64,000 bases of DNA from Aphelocoma coerulescens (lineage: Eukaryota; Chordata; Aves; Passeriformes; Corvidae), in NCBI RefSeq assembly GCF_041296385.1, contig NW_027183960.1:2279001-2343000 (forward strand), in the 5' to 3' direction. The notes beneath the pieces were generated by a model. That model was not told the origin of the DNA. It made no database searches and worked only from the letters and a program-made list of their open reading frames with translations. Shown here piece after piece: positions 21,857-32,807 of the stretch (positions are counted from its first letter, which is position 1; each line of letters starts with the position of its first letter). A program made the position numbers and the translations under genes.

Positions 21857-22748
21857 TTTCCCAGGAGTTCTCTATTACTCAAAATACCAATTTATCCCCC
21901 CCTTTGAAATACTAATTCATTCCTTTAAAACACCAATCTTCACTGCTGTAAAATACTACCCACCCTTTCACAGTACAAAAAACACCAAAAAATTTATTAG
22001 AGCCCACCTTCCCCAAAAACAAAGTTAACTTCGAATTACACAGTTTTTCATTCACACATTCACTCTTTTTTAATATTTGTTCACTCACTCATTCCTACTC
22101 ACAACAGAATAATAAGGTACCTCTTTCAAGTCACTTGTTAGTATCCACCCATGGGTATGATATAATCCTTAGGATTCTGGGTGCTCTTGGATTTCCCTCA
22201 ACCCGGCATTGCTAGCATCCAAACCCCAACCTCTCTTGGGGTACTTTTAGGCCCTGGGTGCTCTTGGAGTTTTCCTCAACCCAGCATATGGGGGGGTAGC
22301 TCCCACTTTGCAACCCCTTCTCTGGGACCCCGTCCCAGTCACCCCCGGAGATTCTTTCACTCCGCTTATCTCTTGCTTTGTCTCCTCGCTGGCCGCTGTT
22401 CTCGTGAACAAGACGGAACGGCAGCACTCAGAGACTGCCACACTCGCTTCGCAGATCTGGGGGCAACCAGCCCACGTCTCATTCACACACGCTCATCTCC
22501 CGTAACCACCCCCTTTTTCTTTGGACAATACTTCCCAGTCCTGTTTCTTTTCCAGTGTCTGTGGGATTTTTGTCGAGAGCGCTCTCTTTCATTTGCTTTA
22601 TTTTTGTGTCTTTCTTGTCCTCCAGGTGTTGCCCTGCTGCCACCAAATCACGCCAGAGGATGCTAAGCAAAGGTCCTGCCAACTTGGGCGGGAGGCGCCT
22701 TACCCTTGCTTCTTGAATCCTCCCACGCTTTTCAGAGGCGAGGTGTAG
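21857..22748 (-). other. 5' leader of ERV-young
   Basis: About 890 nt between primer site and gag start, expected to hold the splice donor and packaging signal. I cannot point to a definite donor or stem-loop. Open frames on the opposite strand here have no recognised content. Confidence 0.7.
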
Positions 22749-22766
22749 CTCCGGGACGAGCCCTTA
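22749..22766 (-). other. Primer binding site of ERV-young, tRNA-Pro-like
   Basis: Two bases after the 5' LTR the minus strand reads TAAGGGCTCGTCCCGGAG. It matches the tRNA-Pro primer site of gammaretroviruses at 14 of 18 positions, including the core GGGCTCGTCC. The leading TGG is mutated. Assignment to tRNA-Pro is inference. Confidence 0.65.
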
Positions 22767-22768
22767 AT

Positions 22769-23421
22769 TGTGAAAAACGAGGTTCACTCTCCTGTGAGAA
22801 TTTAAAGGGTTTAATATAAAGACAATAAGAGACACATCAAATAAAGCAACGGGGTAATGGCCGGGTGCCTTGGTGCTCTGCCAAGAGCACACCTGATGCC
22901 AGAGGTGAGTCTTTTTTATACCATTTTTACTGTCTGTTCTTTATTCATATTAAAACTTTTCCTGGAGCTGTTCTGCATGGCCACTCCTTGGTTCCGCCTT
23001 TTTAGAGCATGCGTAGTCTTCTGCCTTGTGGTTTTATTTCTCTTGATTCTTGGGGTTGGGCCCGCTAGGCAAGAGTCGATGGTAGGGTGGATTTCTTAAT
23101 TCTCCAGACAGACAGGGCTGATTGCAGCTTTGGGCCTCTTCGTCTCTCCGGGCAGAGTGGTGATAACGGCTCTTGGACTCTCCTGGCCGCCTGTTCTCCG
23201 GGCGGAGTAGCCTTTGGGCCCTTTTGCTCCCTAGACAAAGTGTTGATTAGCAGCTTTTCGGGCCTCATCCTCTGTTCGTTTGGAGGTTATCTTACGTGCT
23301 CACACTTGCTAACATTCTTGCTAAAAAGAAAACTACATCCACACAGCAAAAAGCATTTCTAACATTATATAATATCTACTTTATACTTTGCGAGAAGCCA
23401 ATATAATATATGTTTATAACA
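22769..23421 (-). mobile_element. 5' LTR of ERV-young (copy A)
   Basis: 653 bp with the same termini as the 3' LTR. TATAAAAA at 22913-22920 marks the likely promoter, and the downstream ATTAAA resembles the R-region poly(A) signal. Transcription would run to lower coordinates through gag, pol and env. Confidence 0.95.
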
Positions 23422-23425
23422 CCTC
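23422..23425. repeat. Target-site duplication, right copy
   Basis: CCTC directly after the LTR, followed by CATTGG as in the uninterrupted copies at 30403-30412 (reverse) and 53960-53969. Confidence 0.85.
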
Positions 23426-24130
23426 CATTGGCGACCTCCTTTTCCCTCTGATTCAGCTACCTTGTGGTAGGTGCGATGGTGCTGAAGAAGGGTGGCGGCT
23501 TGGCACAGTTGCTGTCACAGGTGGATCTTTGAGTGGCATGTGTGAGGGTAGGAGGGTACGGCACCCATAGCTGAAGGCAAAAAAGGTCAGGGCATGTCAT
23601 CAGCTGCAGTCGTGCTAAGTTGTTCATCTATGCAAACTGCTTGCCGAGTTGTTCCTTTCTTAGGTAATGGGGGCTTGTATCAACCAGAACTGCAAATGGT
23701 CAGTATTTGCAGAGAAGGTTACTTGGACTGTTGTTGAAGTGAGTGTAGCAGTTTCTATGGCATTCTGCAAAAAAAGTGACAGGTCTCCCTGTGTTCCCCA
23801 GTTCTTAACAAAGATGAAGTTAACAAACCCCTGAGAAGAGGTTTTGCAAAACTTCAGGGATATTTTCCTACTAGTACTGTAGAGACAACCATAGTCACCT
23901 TGTCTTTCCAAAAGTGAAGGTTCCCTATTTTTGTCCAAGAGCATCAAGTGCTTTTGATCAGCGTTTGTGTGCATGCATTAGCCTCGTTCTTGCTCTTCCT
24001 TGGAGAACTTTTACAATACTCACATGATCTGTGTAGGCTGCAGACTGCAGTGGTGAACTTCAAGGCTTCCAGCAGAAGGGAGATGCTGTCCACGTTTTGG
24101 ATTCTCCTTAGCCTGAACCTTCAATGTCCA
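23422..24130 (+). repeat. Segmental duplication copy A, part displaced by the ERV
   Basis: Continuation of copy A on the far side of the ERV-young provirus. It matches 53964-54688 (copy C) directly and 29684-30408 (copy B) inverted, with a deletion of roughly 20 bases near 23525 relative to B and C. Similarity stops abruptly at about 24130. On the minus strand a 104-codon open frame (23660-23974) is preserved in A, B and C, but no family is recognised and it may be chance. No promoter or RNA gene is visible. Confidence 0.9.
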
Positions 24131-24522
24131 ATAACGCAGCGTTTGGTGCTCGAGGCACTGACTCTGGCGTGCCCCTGGTCAGAGACAGTCCAGCTGCGTT
24201 ACCTCCACGCGTCGCTGAAGCGACTTCGGGATCAGGAAAAGAGCTTGCTGGGCTAGCTAGCTGGCTTCTTTGCAGAGGGAAACACGGCAGGAGCCGTTGA
24301 TGTCGGCTCACGTTAGCTCAGAGACAAAGGAAGAGAGGGGCTGTTCAGGTCTGGCTTCTAACAGGTTTAATGCGATAGGATGAGGATGAGGTCGGATTGA
24401 TGGGAATCCGCTCCTCGGAGCCTTGTCCTCAGTTTTATAGGGAATTTGAAAACCCCCTGTAACTATTCCTGAAAAGACCTGCCTTGCTAAATTAGTGCCT
24501 TTTAAGTCTTGTGTCCCCAGGA
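24131..24522 (-). mobile_element. LTR-like fragment on the minus strand
   Basis: Starts where copy A stops matching B and C. On the minus strand TATAAAA (24433-24439) is followed about 65 nt later by ATTAAA (24366-24371), an arrangement typical of an LTR promoter and poly(A) signal. A minus-strand start TGGGGACA near 24522 is possible. No target duplication or internal region is recognised, so the identity is tentative. Confidence 0.35.
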
Positions 24523-24927
24523 TAGAACAACAAACTCACAAAGATAACAGCAGTGGATCTACAGGACTTCTGCAGGCCTTCTGGACTGCAGACATCTCTG
24601 ACCAAAGGCCACAGATGACGTGTACCCTGATCCTGCCGAACGCCCGTCCGCCCTGGACTCAGCTTCAAGGTTTGATTGATACTGGTGCTGATGTAACTAT
24701 CATCTCCTTCTCTGCGTGGCCTCCCTCATGGCCTTTACCCCCAGTGGGATCGGCCATCACAGGATGAGGATGAACCACACAGAGCTATTGAAGCGAACGG
24801 CCTGTGACGGTGAAGGACTCAGAGGGGCACACAGCTACAATTAGGCCTTATGTTACTACCACTTCCCTTAACCTTTGGGGACGGGATGTGTTGGCAGCCT
24901 GGGGCATACGGATCGGGACAAATTTTT
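24523..24927 (+). pseudogene. pro: Class II ERV protease remnant
   Basis: An aspartic protease fragment. The open frame ending at 24767 holds the active-site motif DTGA in GLIDTGADVTIIS, followed by WPPSWPLPPVGSAITG, a block typical of betaretroviral proteases. A stop interrupts after SAITG. The C-terminal flap-distal block is readable further on (SLNLWGRDVLAAWGI near 24870-24915), ending in TAG near 24927. It is interrupted and lacks gag upstream, so it cannot be expressed as the usual Gag-Pro protein. Confidence 0.85.
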
Positions 24928-24939
24928 AGCAGGGGTCAC

Positions 24940-25100
24940 TGTGCGCAAAGGTGCACAGTATCCTACACTGCCTTTGCAGTGGTTGATTAACACACCAATC
25001 CGAGTCAGACTCTGCTTAGTTAGTTGAATTAAGGGCTGTTATCATGGCTTTTCAACGATTCTCACAGGAACCTTTGAATTTGGTTACTGAAGCCGACTAG
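24940..25100 (+). pseudogene. Class II ERV RT start fused to an RNase H scrap
   Basis: Near 24970 the frame reads LPLQWLINTPIRV, the start of a betaretrovirus-like RT. A few codons later it jumps to VELRAVIMAFQRF...EPLNLVT, the RNase H segment around its catalytic Glu. This places a deletion of nearly all of RT between about 25005 and 25025. A direct genomic deletion is the simplest reading. Confidence 0.65.
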
Positions 25101-25169
25101 CAAAAGCTCGTATACAATTAATCACCTTACGGTACCACAAAATTCAAAGAATCCTGTTCTTCTGAATCA

Positions 25170-25536
25170 CTTTCTCTCATTGCAATCTGCAGGCAAGAGA
25201 CAACTGCCCTGGGCAAAAGTCTGGGTGTGGAATTTACTCACTAACCAGTGGGAAGGCCTGCGGGAACTTATGGTTTGGGGTCTTGGCTATGCTTGCGTTT
25301 CTACAGATACTGGGGTACGGTGGCTAGCTGCAAAATGTGTTCGCCCTGCCCTACGGCACCAGAGGCAGAACAGGCAACCTCCAAATGATGACCAGAACAC
25401 CAACCATCCAAGTGGCCACCAGAATGTAGATCATCAGCCATCAGACTCTTCTGATGATGACCAAGATGTTGACCATCAGGCAGATGGTCCTTCTACAAGC
25501 AGAGACTGGGATGGTCCTTCCACAAGCAGAGACTGA
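25170..25536 (+). pseudogene. Class II ERV integrase C-terminal remnant
   Basis: Open to the TGA at 25534-25536. It encodes the integrase DNA-binding C-terminal domain: LPWAKVWVWNLLTNQWEG, then WGLGYACVSTDTGVRWL and AKCVRP. A hydrophilic tail follows with Asn/His/Asp-rich repeats (DDQN, DDQDVDHQ) and a short duplicated DGPSTSRDW unit at the end. The zinc and catalytic core domains are missing, so it is not functional. The polypurine tract lies about 115 bp downstream, so env is absent. Confidence 0.8.
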
Positions 25537-25647
25537 ACTTTAAATTTCTTGTTATGGAGTCAGATCGTTAAAGCCTTAAGGACATATTTAGAATTAATAA
25601 CTGATGTAAATTTCTATTTAGGATTAATATTGGAGTTGTTATCTTAT

Positions 25648-25665
25648 CAAACAAAAAGGGGGAAT
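25648..25665 (+). other. Polypurine tract of the class II ERV
   Basis: CAAACAAAAAGGGGGAAT directly before the TG of the LTR. Confidence 0.8.
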
Positions 25666-26068
25666 TGTAGATACCAAAATGCTGCTAGCGAGGATTTTCT
25701 TGCTATTTTCTAAGTCTGTGAGAGACTTTTCTCTCTCACAGAAGAGGTAGCAGAGTATGTAAACAACCAAGCCACCTGCAACCTTGAAAAGTCTGGTTTA
25801 TGGTCTAGTAGAAAAATATTTTGACAATGGATGGTTTAGGATTTTAGCCAATCACCCCAAGGGGGGGGGCTGATCCTTTGTCCAATTAGACTATGAAGAA
25901 AAAAGTCTGTAAAAGAGTTTGTGAAATAATTAAATGAATAAATCTTGGTGCACAATTCCTGCCTGCTGGATCTTCTCTCCTCCTCCTCCCTATGGCTGCG
26001 GGACACAGTGATACACCCTAGGGCCCAGGCCTGCGGTAATAGACCACAATTACAAGTGAACTGCAACA
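25666..26068 (+). mobile_element. 3' LTR of the class II ERV
   Basis: About 403 bp from TGTAGATACC to GAACTGCAACA, a length normal for avian class II LTRs. It has a CCAAT box near 25847, AATAAA at 25937-25942 and a pyrimidine-rich U5. The 3' boundary may be off by a few bases because CA recurs (GCAACACA). Confidence 0.75.
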
Positions 26069-28207
26069 CAAGCAGCTAACACATTCCTCCTGTGATAAAT
26101 GAGTGAACGATAAATTTTGTCTTTCGCATCTATCACTTTAACATTTAGAAGTGAGAATGTACTATGTAGAAATAGTGTTAAGGTAAAATATAGGTAAGTA
26201 AAAACAAGACTAGAGTAAATTGTAACTTCGAATGAGTGGTAACATGTTGGGAAACGTAGGAAGAAACACATGATAATAAATGTCCTTTAAGTTGAGAAAT
26301 TACAGAGGTGGAAACCAAGACATCTTCAAGAAACAAAGAAGATAAACCGCATGCATCCCAGGAAGTCTGTTATCTCATCAAAACTCACACCTCCCAAAGA
26401 ACCCATCAACTACAAATTAGGTTGGAGACTGAGGAGGCACCGGAGGGGGGTGCCTGCCTTCAATTCTGGAGCTACTCAGAGGACCGAGGTGGCAGTGTGC
26501 TGGCGTGTGCTGGCGCAAGGGGGCAGAGACGGAGGGGGGAAAGTTGAGTGAAGTGTAAATGACTTTCTGGGCTTAAGGACTATGTTTAAAGAAGTACTAA
26601 AGTTCACAGTAAAATGAATGGAGCCACGCCTCTAGCAATATTGCTAAGTGCTCCTGCACTGTGATATGCCTTTGTTCTACTAATAAATGCTCAATATTAT
26701 GCTGCTGAAAATTCCGCTTGGGAATTCATCTTTCTCACTTCTTCCCTTAAAATCAGTTCTAAGAATTTAGTGTGAAATACATTTAGGCTTGGTCCACATT
26801 ATTTTTAGTTCAAATAAACACATCTAAATTTTTTCCATCTTTCCCATTAAAGGATTTTGGTTTTGGCTCATTCTTTCAGCATTTTGCCAGCAATCTGCTC
26901 AATGCTCTTTCCTTAGGAATGAAAGCTGTAGCCTGATATTACAAAGTGTTTGGTGAAACCTTTACCATGACTCTCAAGTCGCAACATGCCAGATAATCAC
27001 TGGTTTTCAAAGCTGCTTGAAGATAGAAGGAAAGCGTCAAAGGTTTATGCATGAATCAGCATCCCCTTGTCACAACGTCATGCTGCAGTGATCCTTGCAG
27101 AGCTCTAAGACTGGATTTAAAGGAGAAAAGCTCAATACTGGCTCCTGAGCCAGCAGGATGAAACATCCAAGATTGTACATATATTACTTCTGTGCTAAAA
27201 CTACTGTATGAAAACGTCTTACCATTATGGCAGTTTTATAGTACTCCATAGGAGACATCTCTTTAAATGACTCTAATATCCTTTCAGTGCTAAAATTGAG
27301 AAGGGGGTTGATCCATAGTTAACTCATGTAAACACGAGTGAACTACTAAGAGACAGCAAATGTTAATCACAAAACCTAAGCAGCAGGATTCGCCTTAATC
27401 TTGTCAAGATAAGAGGAACAGGATCTTTTGAAAACCGGCACAGAGATTGCTGCATCAGCCACCGAAGAACTGTGCATGCTCCAGAAAGAAAGGTAAAAAG
27501 TGCATTGTGACAAAGACTACTGATCTTCATCAGAAAGACCCTCGAGGAAGAAGAGGAGCCTTCCTCAGTGCGCCCATCAGCGTACACAGCGCATGCATGG
27601 CACGTATGCTAATGATATTAATGACTTCCGAGAAGTAATTTCTAGAACCACTCCTATCCCAAGAATTGTGATGAATGTTCATAAATTTTACACATAATGC
27701 TGGACTGTATGGAGTGCTCTGTGTGTGTGTGTTAGGAGGAGTGATCCCCCATGCACCCAGCGCCGAATAAAGCAAATACCCGCTTCTCTGACTCTGAAGC
27801 ATCTCTAGGCCTGGTTTTGGGCAATTCAAAATAGGTGAATACACATTACAACTACAGCTGAAGTTGTTGCATAGGCAGATTGAAGAGGAAAGGATTTCAT
27901 CTTCATCACTCTCCTTCTTTCTTGTTTTGACAGAATTAAGAACTTGTAAAAAATCTGATATCACTGATGCTCACCACTCTTCCAATTAGACTACGCTCAC
28001 TTAGGCAACGAAGTCCAGAGCTTCGGATATCTCCCGCTTCTGCCCTAGGAATTGCTTCCAGTGCTGTACCTTTGCTCCAGCTGTGAAACCAAACCAGCAG
28101 AACCAAGGAAGTTCTCTCTGAATGAACCATTGCTCTTGAAGGCTACAACGGTAGTCATGGCAGTGAACACTGCTCTTCACTGGGCCATTCCTCTGAAAAA
28201 AAACCAT
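26069..28207. other. Single-copy stretch with two possible LTR ends
   Basis: The largest non-duplicated interval in the window outside ERVs. AATAAA at 26682-26687 precedes an A+T-rich run, and AATAAA at 27766-27771 lies in a GCACCCAGCGCCGAATAAAGC context that resembles the R/U5 end of avian LTRs. Neither has a partner LTR or a clear start, so each is only a candidate solo-LTR fragment. A short GT run occurs at about 27719-27731. No exon, open frame with a domain, or RNA gene is recognised. Confidence 0.45.
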
Positions 28208-29683
28208 GCACCACCTCTCAACCTAAACCGTTAAGCCTCCTGCTGATGCTGACTGACAAAGCGTCCAACTGCACTTAGATTCCAACAGCTACTTCCAATG
28301 ACCTGTCAACAGAGCTTTGCAGACTTGCAACAGAGCAACAAACTAAAGGGGCTATGTTTCATGGCTGTTTTTCAAACATCATTGACTTATGTCCCTTTGC
28401 CAGCTTAAGTGAAGGTGGCCCATCCACCTTGGTCAAAATCAGCAGAATTTTGGCCCAATTTGTTGTTACGCAACACATCATGACACAATCTCTTGGTGTT
28501 GATGCAAAATTCCCACTGAAGTGCATGTCGTTACATGACTTAAGGCTACCTACTCACAGAGTGTCCACTCCACTGCCACACCCATTTTCTGGCCACCTTG
28601 AAATGACTGAGCTGTCTTACTGTTCCCAACATTCCTCAGGGGTACGTGACCACCATAGCCTCCCTTCTGAAGTTTAGGAACCTAAGTAGTACTAGCAATA
28701 GCAGTTTATCCAAAATCCATTTGCTCCATCAACAAACTCCGAGCAAGCGCTGAGAATTAGTTTCAAGACTTCTACATATATTTACAGGGAGCTTTTTGTT
28801 TGCTTGTTTGTTTTTAAAGCAGATGGAGTAGTGCGATGTTTCCCTGAGGCTACCAGGGCTGCGAGGCAGGCAGGCAGAGCCCTGGCATGGGTGGCACAGG
28901 GGACCCCGGGCGCTGACGGCTGCCACCAGCGCAGGCCAGCTCGGAACTGGCAGGCAGGGCTGCACCCCGCGTCTGCCACAACAGCTGCAGCTTCTGCAGC
29001 CTGAAACACAGCTGGCTCAGGGGTTCAAATTAAGAGCCAAAACCTTTTGCTGCTCAATTTGGGGCAGAGAAAGGTCATCACTTCTAGCATGGCATAAGCC
29101 TGCCACTACATTTCTGTGAAGGAAAATCACCTTGTTAGAGTGAAACTCCTGAGTAAAATACTGAAGCGCTTTCAGATTCGTATTATCTGACATTTCTGTG
29201 ACCTTCTTTTATACCTGCATTGTTTCCTACTGCTGGTTTTGGGCACAAGTTCTGTGTACACTATTCTGGAAACAAAAAAATAACCCAAAACCAACACCCA
29301 CTCCTCCCCCACCATCACTCCTTCCCCAGCCCCAAGCCTAACAAAACCAGCCTGCAGAATGTGCAGGATTTCAAATGAGAACAAGCATAGATGGGACATC
29401 AAAAGATGGATTCTCCTTAGACATTTGTGCATGCAGTGCTCTGCAATCAACTCCTAAATTCTACTCCTCGTACACCAAATATTTGTCTTGGGAACTCCTT
29501 GTTCTCCATTCCAACCCTTCTGAGAGGGTAATCGAGGAGTTACTCTACATATTTTAAGCACATGTTGCACTAGTCAAATCCAATGCACAGCATTACTTGA
29601 CTAACTGAGGCGGTGGCAAGGTCAATTAAGACCTGTTCATGTCTTAATTTGGAGCTCTTCCAACTGCTTGAAAAGTGAAGCCT
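28208..29683. other. Unrecognised outer flank of the palindrome (left arm)
   Basis: Present only in B and, inverted, in C (54689-56164); copy A has lost or never had it beyond 24130. A 107-codon open frame (28354-28677) is preserved in C but has no recognised domain. A T-rich tract with GTTTGCTTGTTTGTTTTT and a GCAGGCAGGCAG run occur near 28800-28880. It may be ordinary intergenic or intronic DNA. Confidence 0.5.
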
Positions 29684-30408
29684 TGGACGTTGAAGGTTCA
29701 GGCTAAGGAGAATCCAAAATGTGGATAGCATCTCCCTTCTGCTGGAAGCCTTGAAGTTCACCACTGCAGTCTGCAGCCTACACAGATCATGTGAGTATTG
29801 TAAAAGTTCTCCAAGGAAGAGCAAGAACGAGGCTAATGCATGCACACAAACGCTGATCAAAAGCACTTGATGCTCTTGGACAAAAATAGGGAACCTTCAC
29901 TTTTGGAAAGACAAGGTGACTATGGTTGTCTCTACAGTACTAGTAGGAAAATATCCCTGAAGTTTTGCAAAACCTCTTTTCAGGGGTTTGTTAACTTCAT
30001 CTTTGTTAAGAACTGGGGAACACAGGGAGACCTGTCACTTTTTTTGCAGAATGCCATAGAAACTGCTACACTCACTTCAACAACAGTCCAAGTAACCTTC
30101 TCTGCAAATACTGACCATTTGCAGTTCTGGTTGATACAAGCCCCCATTACCTAAGAAAGGAACAACTCGGCAAGCAGTTTGCAAAGATGAACAACTTAGC
30201 ACGACTGCGGCTGATGACATGCCCTGACCTTTTTTGCCTTCAGCTATGGGTGCCGTACCCTCCTACCCTCACACATGCCACTCAAAGCTCCTTGCGTGGA
30301 GCTCTCGCACCACCTATGACAGCAACTGTGCCAAGCCGCCACCCTTCTTCAGCACCATCGCACCTACCACAAGGTAGCTGAATCAGAGGGAAAAGGAGGT
30401 CGCCAATG
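29684..30408. other. Flank next to the empty ERV-young site (copy B)
   Basis: Inverted match of 23422-24130. Its plus strand carries the preserved 104-codon frame 29840-30154, which has no recognised family. Confidence 0.6.
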
Positions 30409-30412
30409 GAGG
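30409..30412. other. Empty pre-integration site of ERV-young (copy B)
   Basis: GAGG (CCTC on the other strand) inside uninterrupted flanking sequence. It equals the 4-bp duplication found on both sides of the provirus in copy A. Confidence 0.88.
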
Positions 30413-30417
30413 GAAGT

Positions 30418-31408
30418 TGTACCCCCTGACAGCTAAGCTCCAACTACGGTGTCGCTTATGTCCTTCCCAGGACGGGCGGGAAAACGCCTCGGCGCAGCGC
30501 AGCGCTGGCCGGGAGCGGCCGGCACGGCACCGAGCGCGCTCCCCACTCCCTCCCGCCCGCGCCGCTGCGGAGACCCCGGGTTCGCCGGAATCGGCCACAT
30601 GCTGCACGGAGGGCAGCGCGGCAAAGGCGGCCTCCCCTCGTCGCCCGGGGAAGGCCGGCCTCGGATCCCCGCTCTCTCCACCGGCACGGGCAGTGCCAGC
30701 AGCCTCTCGCTGTGGCCGCCGCTGGCCGAAAGCCTCGCCGCGCACCGCCCGGCCGGCCCCGCCGCTCCGCGGGGTCACACGGCACCTGCCGTGGGCGGCC
30801 GCCGAGCGACAGGAAGCAGAAGCGCTCACCGCCGCGCCGCTCGCCGCCCCGCCCGGGCGCTCCTCTCCTCGCGCTACCACGATGGCGCCGGCCCGCCCCG
30901 CCTTCCCCGTCGCCTGCGGCGCAACGCGGCTGCTCCGAGCCACGCAGCACGCGTGCGGCCGGGCCCTGCCGAGCTGCCGGCGGAGCCGGGGCACAGCCCG
31001 GGCGGGAGAGCTTCCGGCGAGGCTGGGCGGGCGGCGAGCGCGGCCGAGCGTGAGCGCGCCAGGCGGGCGGCGGGCGGCGGCGCGATGGAGAGCTAGATGG
31101 AGGCGGCAGCACCGCGCGGCATAAAATAGCTGATCGTCCGGCAGCCGCCCGCTCCGCAGCCCCTCGGCTGCTGTCGAGAAGGGCCCCAGCCCTGGCCGCG
31201 CCGGTGGCGAGGCGGCTCCGCAGCCCGCGGGCAGCCCTGGCGGGGCAGGGGAGCACTGCGGGCAGCCCCGGGGCCGCGCAGCCGTCTGCAACGCGCGGTG
31301 GGAGCCGCTGGGAACTATTTTACACGTTCCGGGGGGCTGGAGAGGAGCACGGAGACCACGCGGCAGGTCGCTGCCGTTAGGGAAAATTAATCCACGATGC
31401 CTGAGGTT
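30418..31408. promoter_or_regulatory. CpG-rich block, copy B
   Basis: Reverse complement of 12330-13320 with few differences. The TATA-like GCATAAAATAGC reads on the plus strand here (about 31119-31130). The open frames are compositional. Confidence 0.55.
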
Positions 31409-31413
31409 TATAT

Positions 31414-31876
31414 CCGAAAAGGAGACAGAGGAGTCCTGCAACATTCTTCGACTACAGGGAGAGTCCATGGGGCTTTTCCCATGGCGTCTGTCAAACGGTT
31501 GCGGGATGCAGCCCCCTTTTGATGCCAAGTTCCCGGCCACAGCACCCTCTTCCTTTTCCCCACTGGCTGAGGTATTCGGGAGATACAGACTTCCGGAACT
31601 GCCTACTCTATGCGCCCCCCTCTAATATGCACCCCCCTCTTGGCATCGAGAAGAAAGAAAAGAACCCCATTCCTAATGCTCTTAAGTCTTTGTTGCCTTG
31701 CTCTAGGTTCAGGAATTTAACACGGCCTTGATTAATCAACAGTCTCTGATGATTAGTAACAGTTCTAGAGAACTCCTAGTTTCTTCTGTTACTTCACTAG
31801 CCATAACTTCCTAGCCTTGTCTACAGGCCGATTCACACGGTCTCTTTGTAAAGACTCATCCATCTCATTCCTTTTA
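31414..31876 (-). mobile_element. 3' LTR of ERV-old (copy B)
   Basis: Inverted copy of 11862-12324. Confidence 0.8.
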
Positions 31877-32017
31877 ATCCCTCCTCTTTTTATTTGCTCT
31901 GTATTTGTCTTTACAAACCTTAATTACCATGGATTTAATTTTTTTCTTCTGGAGTCTTCTTGGGTTTTGCTATTATTTGCAGTGACATCCTTTTCTGTCC
32001 TTTTGTAGTCATTTCTG

Positions 32018-32757
32018 GATCAGGTAGGCATGGCTGCTAGCGGCATCCCCTTGAGCACCTGCTGAAAGAGCTGCCGCCAGCATGGTGTCACACATGGTAA
32101 AAAGATGAGAGTTGCTATAGCATGTAAGAGGAGGAATCGTATTCATTTAGCCCAGAGCTGGCCAGTTAACCATGAAAACATGTCCCATCCCCATCCTTTC
32201 AACATTTGGACAGGTCCACGAGCTGACGTTATTTCCTTTGTTATTTGTTTGACCACTTTTCTGCTGTCATCTGCTTGCAAACAGCAGCTCGAGTCATTTA
32301 ATTTCCCACAAACTCCTCCTTCTTCTGCCAACAGATAATCTAATACCATCCAATGTTGAAATACCGCTTTCCTCATTTAAGTGGGTTGCTCAGCAAAAAG
32401 GTCAAGCGCTGTGGCTGGCTGGTTGGTAATTATTTCCGAGACAGCTTGTAACCTAATTATCTCCTTCAAATGATAAATGGGTTCCCAGGCATCTGGGATT
32501 AATTCCTTAGGTTTCCAAGGGGCTGGTCCATCGTGTTGGGTAACTTGTTCTGTTGGCCGTTCATCATTTCCCCGTTTTGGGGTGCTCCCTCCAGCCAGGG
32601 CTGCATCAGCTGACTGCTTTTCTCTAATTAAATCATCACAGATTTTGATTCCTAAGCGATTTCCCAGAACTTGTAGTAGCAAAAAGAACAACAGTCTACT
32701 AAATATACCATATCCCTGACCAGTTTGGAGGTAACCTGAGCTAAGCATGTTGGCCAC
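32018..32757 (-). pseudogene. ERV-old envelope TM remnant (copy B)
   Basis: Inverted copy of 10981-11720. Unlike A and D it lacks the TAG at the A 11566 equivalent, so the second open piece extends from 32376 to 32143 (77 codons, ending SWLTGQLWAK). The C-X7-CC motif is conserved. The stop after AEQPT is shared by all copies. Confidence 0.85.
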
Positions 32758-32807
32758 AAATCCAATACTGTCCTTTCAAAGCCCGTGTTCCATTAGCAAA
32801 GGAACCT

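Larger units (their letters stand above)
13330..23421 (-). mobile_element. Complete gamma-type provirus ERV-young (copy A)
   Basis: A 10,092-bp provirus on the minus strand with both LTRs (13330-13987 and 22769-23421), primer site, gag, pol, env and polypurine tract in canonical order. It is flanked by a 4-bp target duplication (13326-13329 TCTC, 23422-23425 CCTC) that can be checked against the empty site in B and C. Integration with 4-bp duplication, a gag UAG stop followed by G before pol in the same frame, a single CCHC zinc knuckle and a CxxC envelope all fit a gammaretrovirus-like (class I) ERV. By eye the LTRs differ at about 22 of roughly 650 aligned positions plus a few indels. Every gene carries stops or frameshifts, so it is not competent. 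Confidence 0.97.
24523..26068 (+). mobile_element. Deleted class II (betaretrovirus-like) provirus with 3' LTR
   Basis: Contains, in order, a protease remnant, the start of reverse transcriptase, an RNase H scrap, the integrase C-terminus, a polypurine tract and one LTR. No gag, most of RT, the integrase core and env are missing. The protease and integrase signatures (LIDTGADVTII; WGLGYACVSTDTGVRW) are those of class II ERVs common in birds. It lies on the plus strand, opposite to ERV-young. Confidence 0.85.

Noticed and set aside
22181..22666. 161-codon plus-strand frame as a gene
   Set aside because: It lies antisense in the ERV-young leader, has no recognisable domain and crosses the expected packaging region.
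27700..27840. Firm call of a complete solo LTR around the AATAAA at 27766
   Set aside because: Only an R/U5-like end is visible; no start, TATA box or target duplication could be identified.
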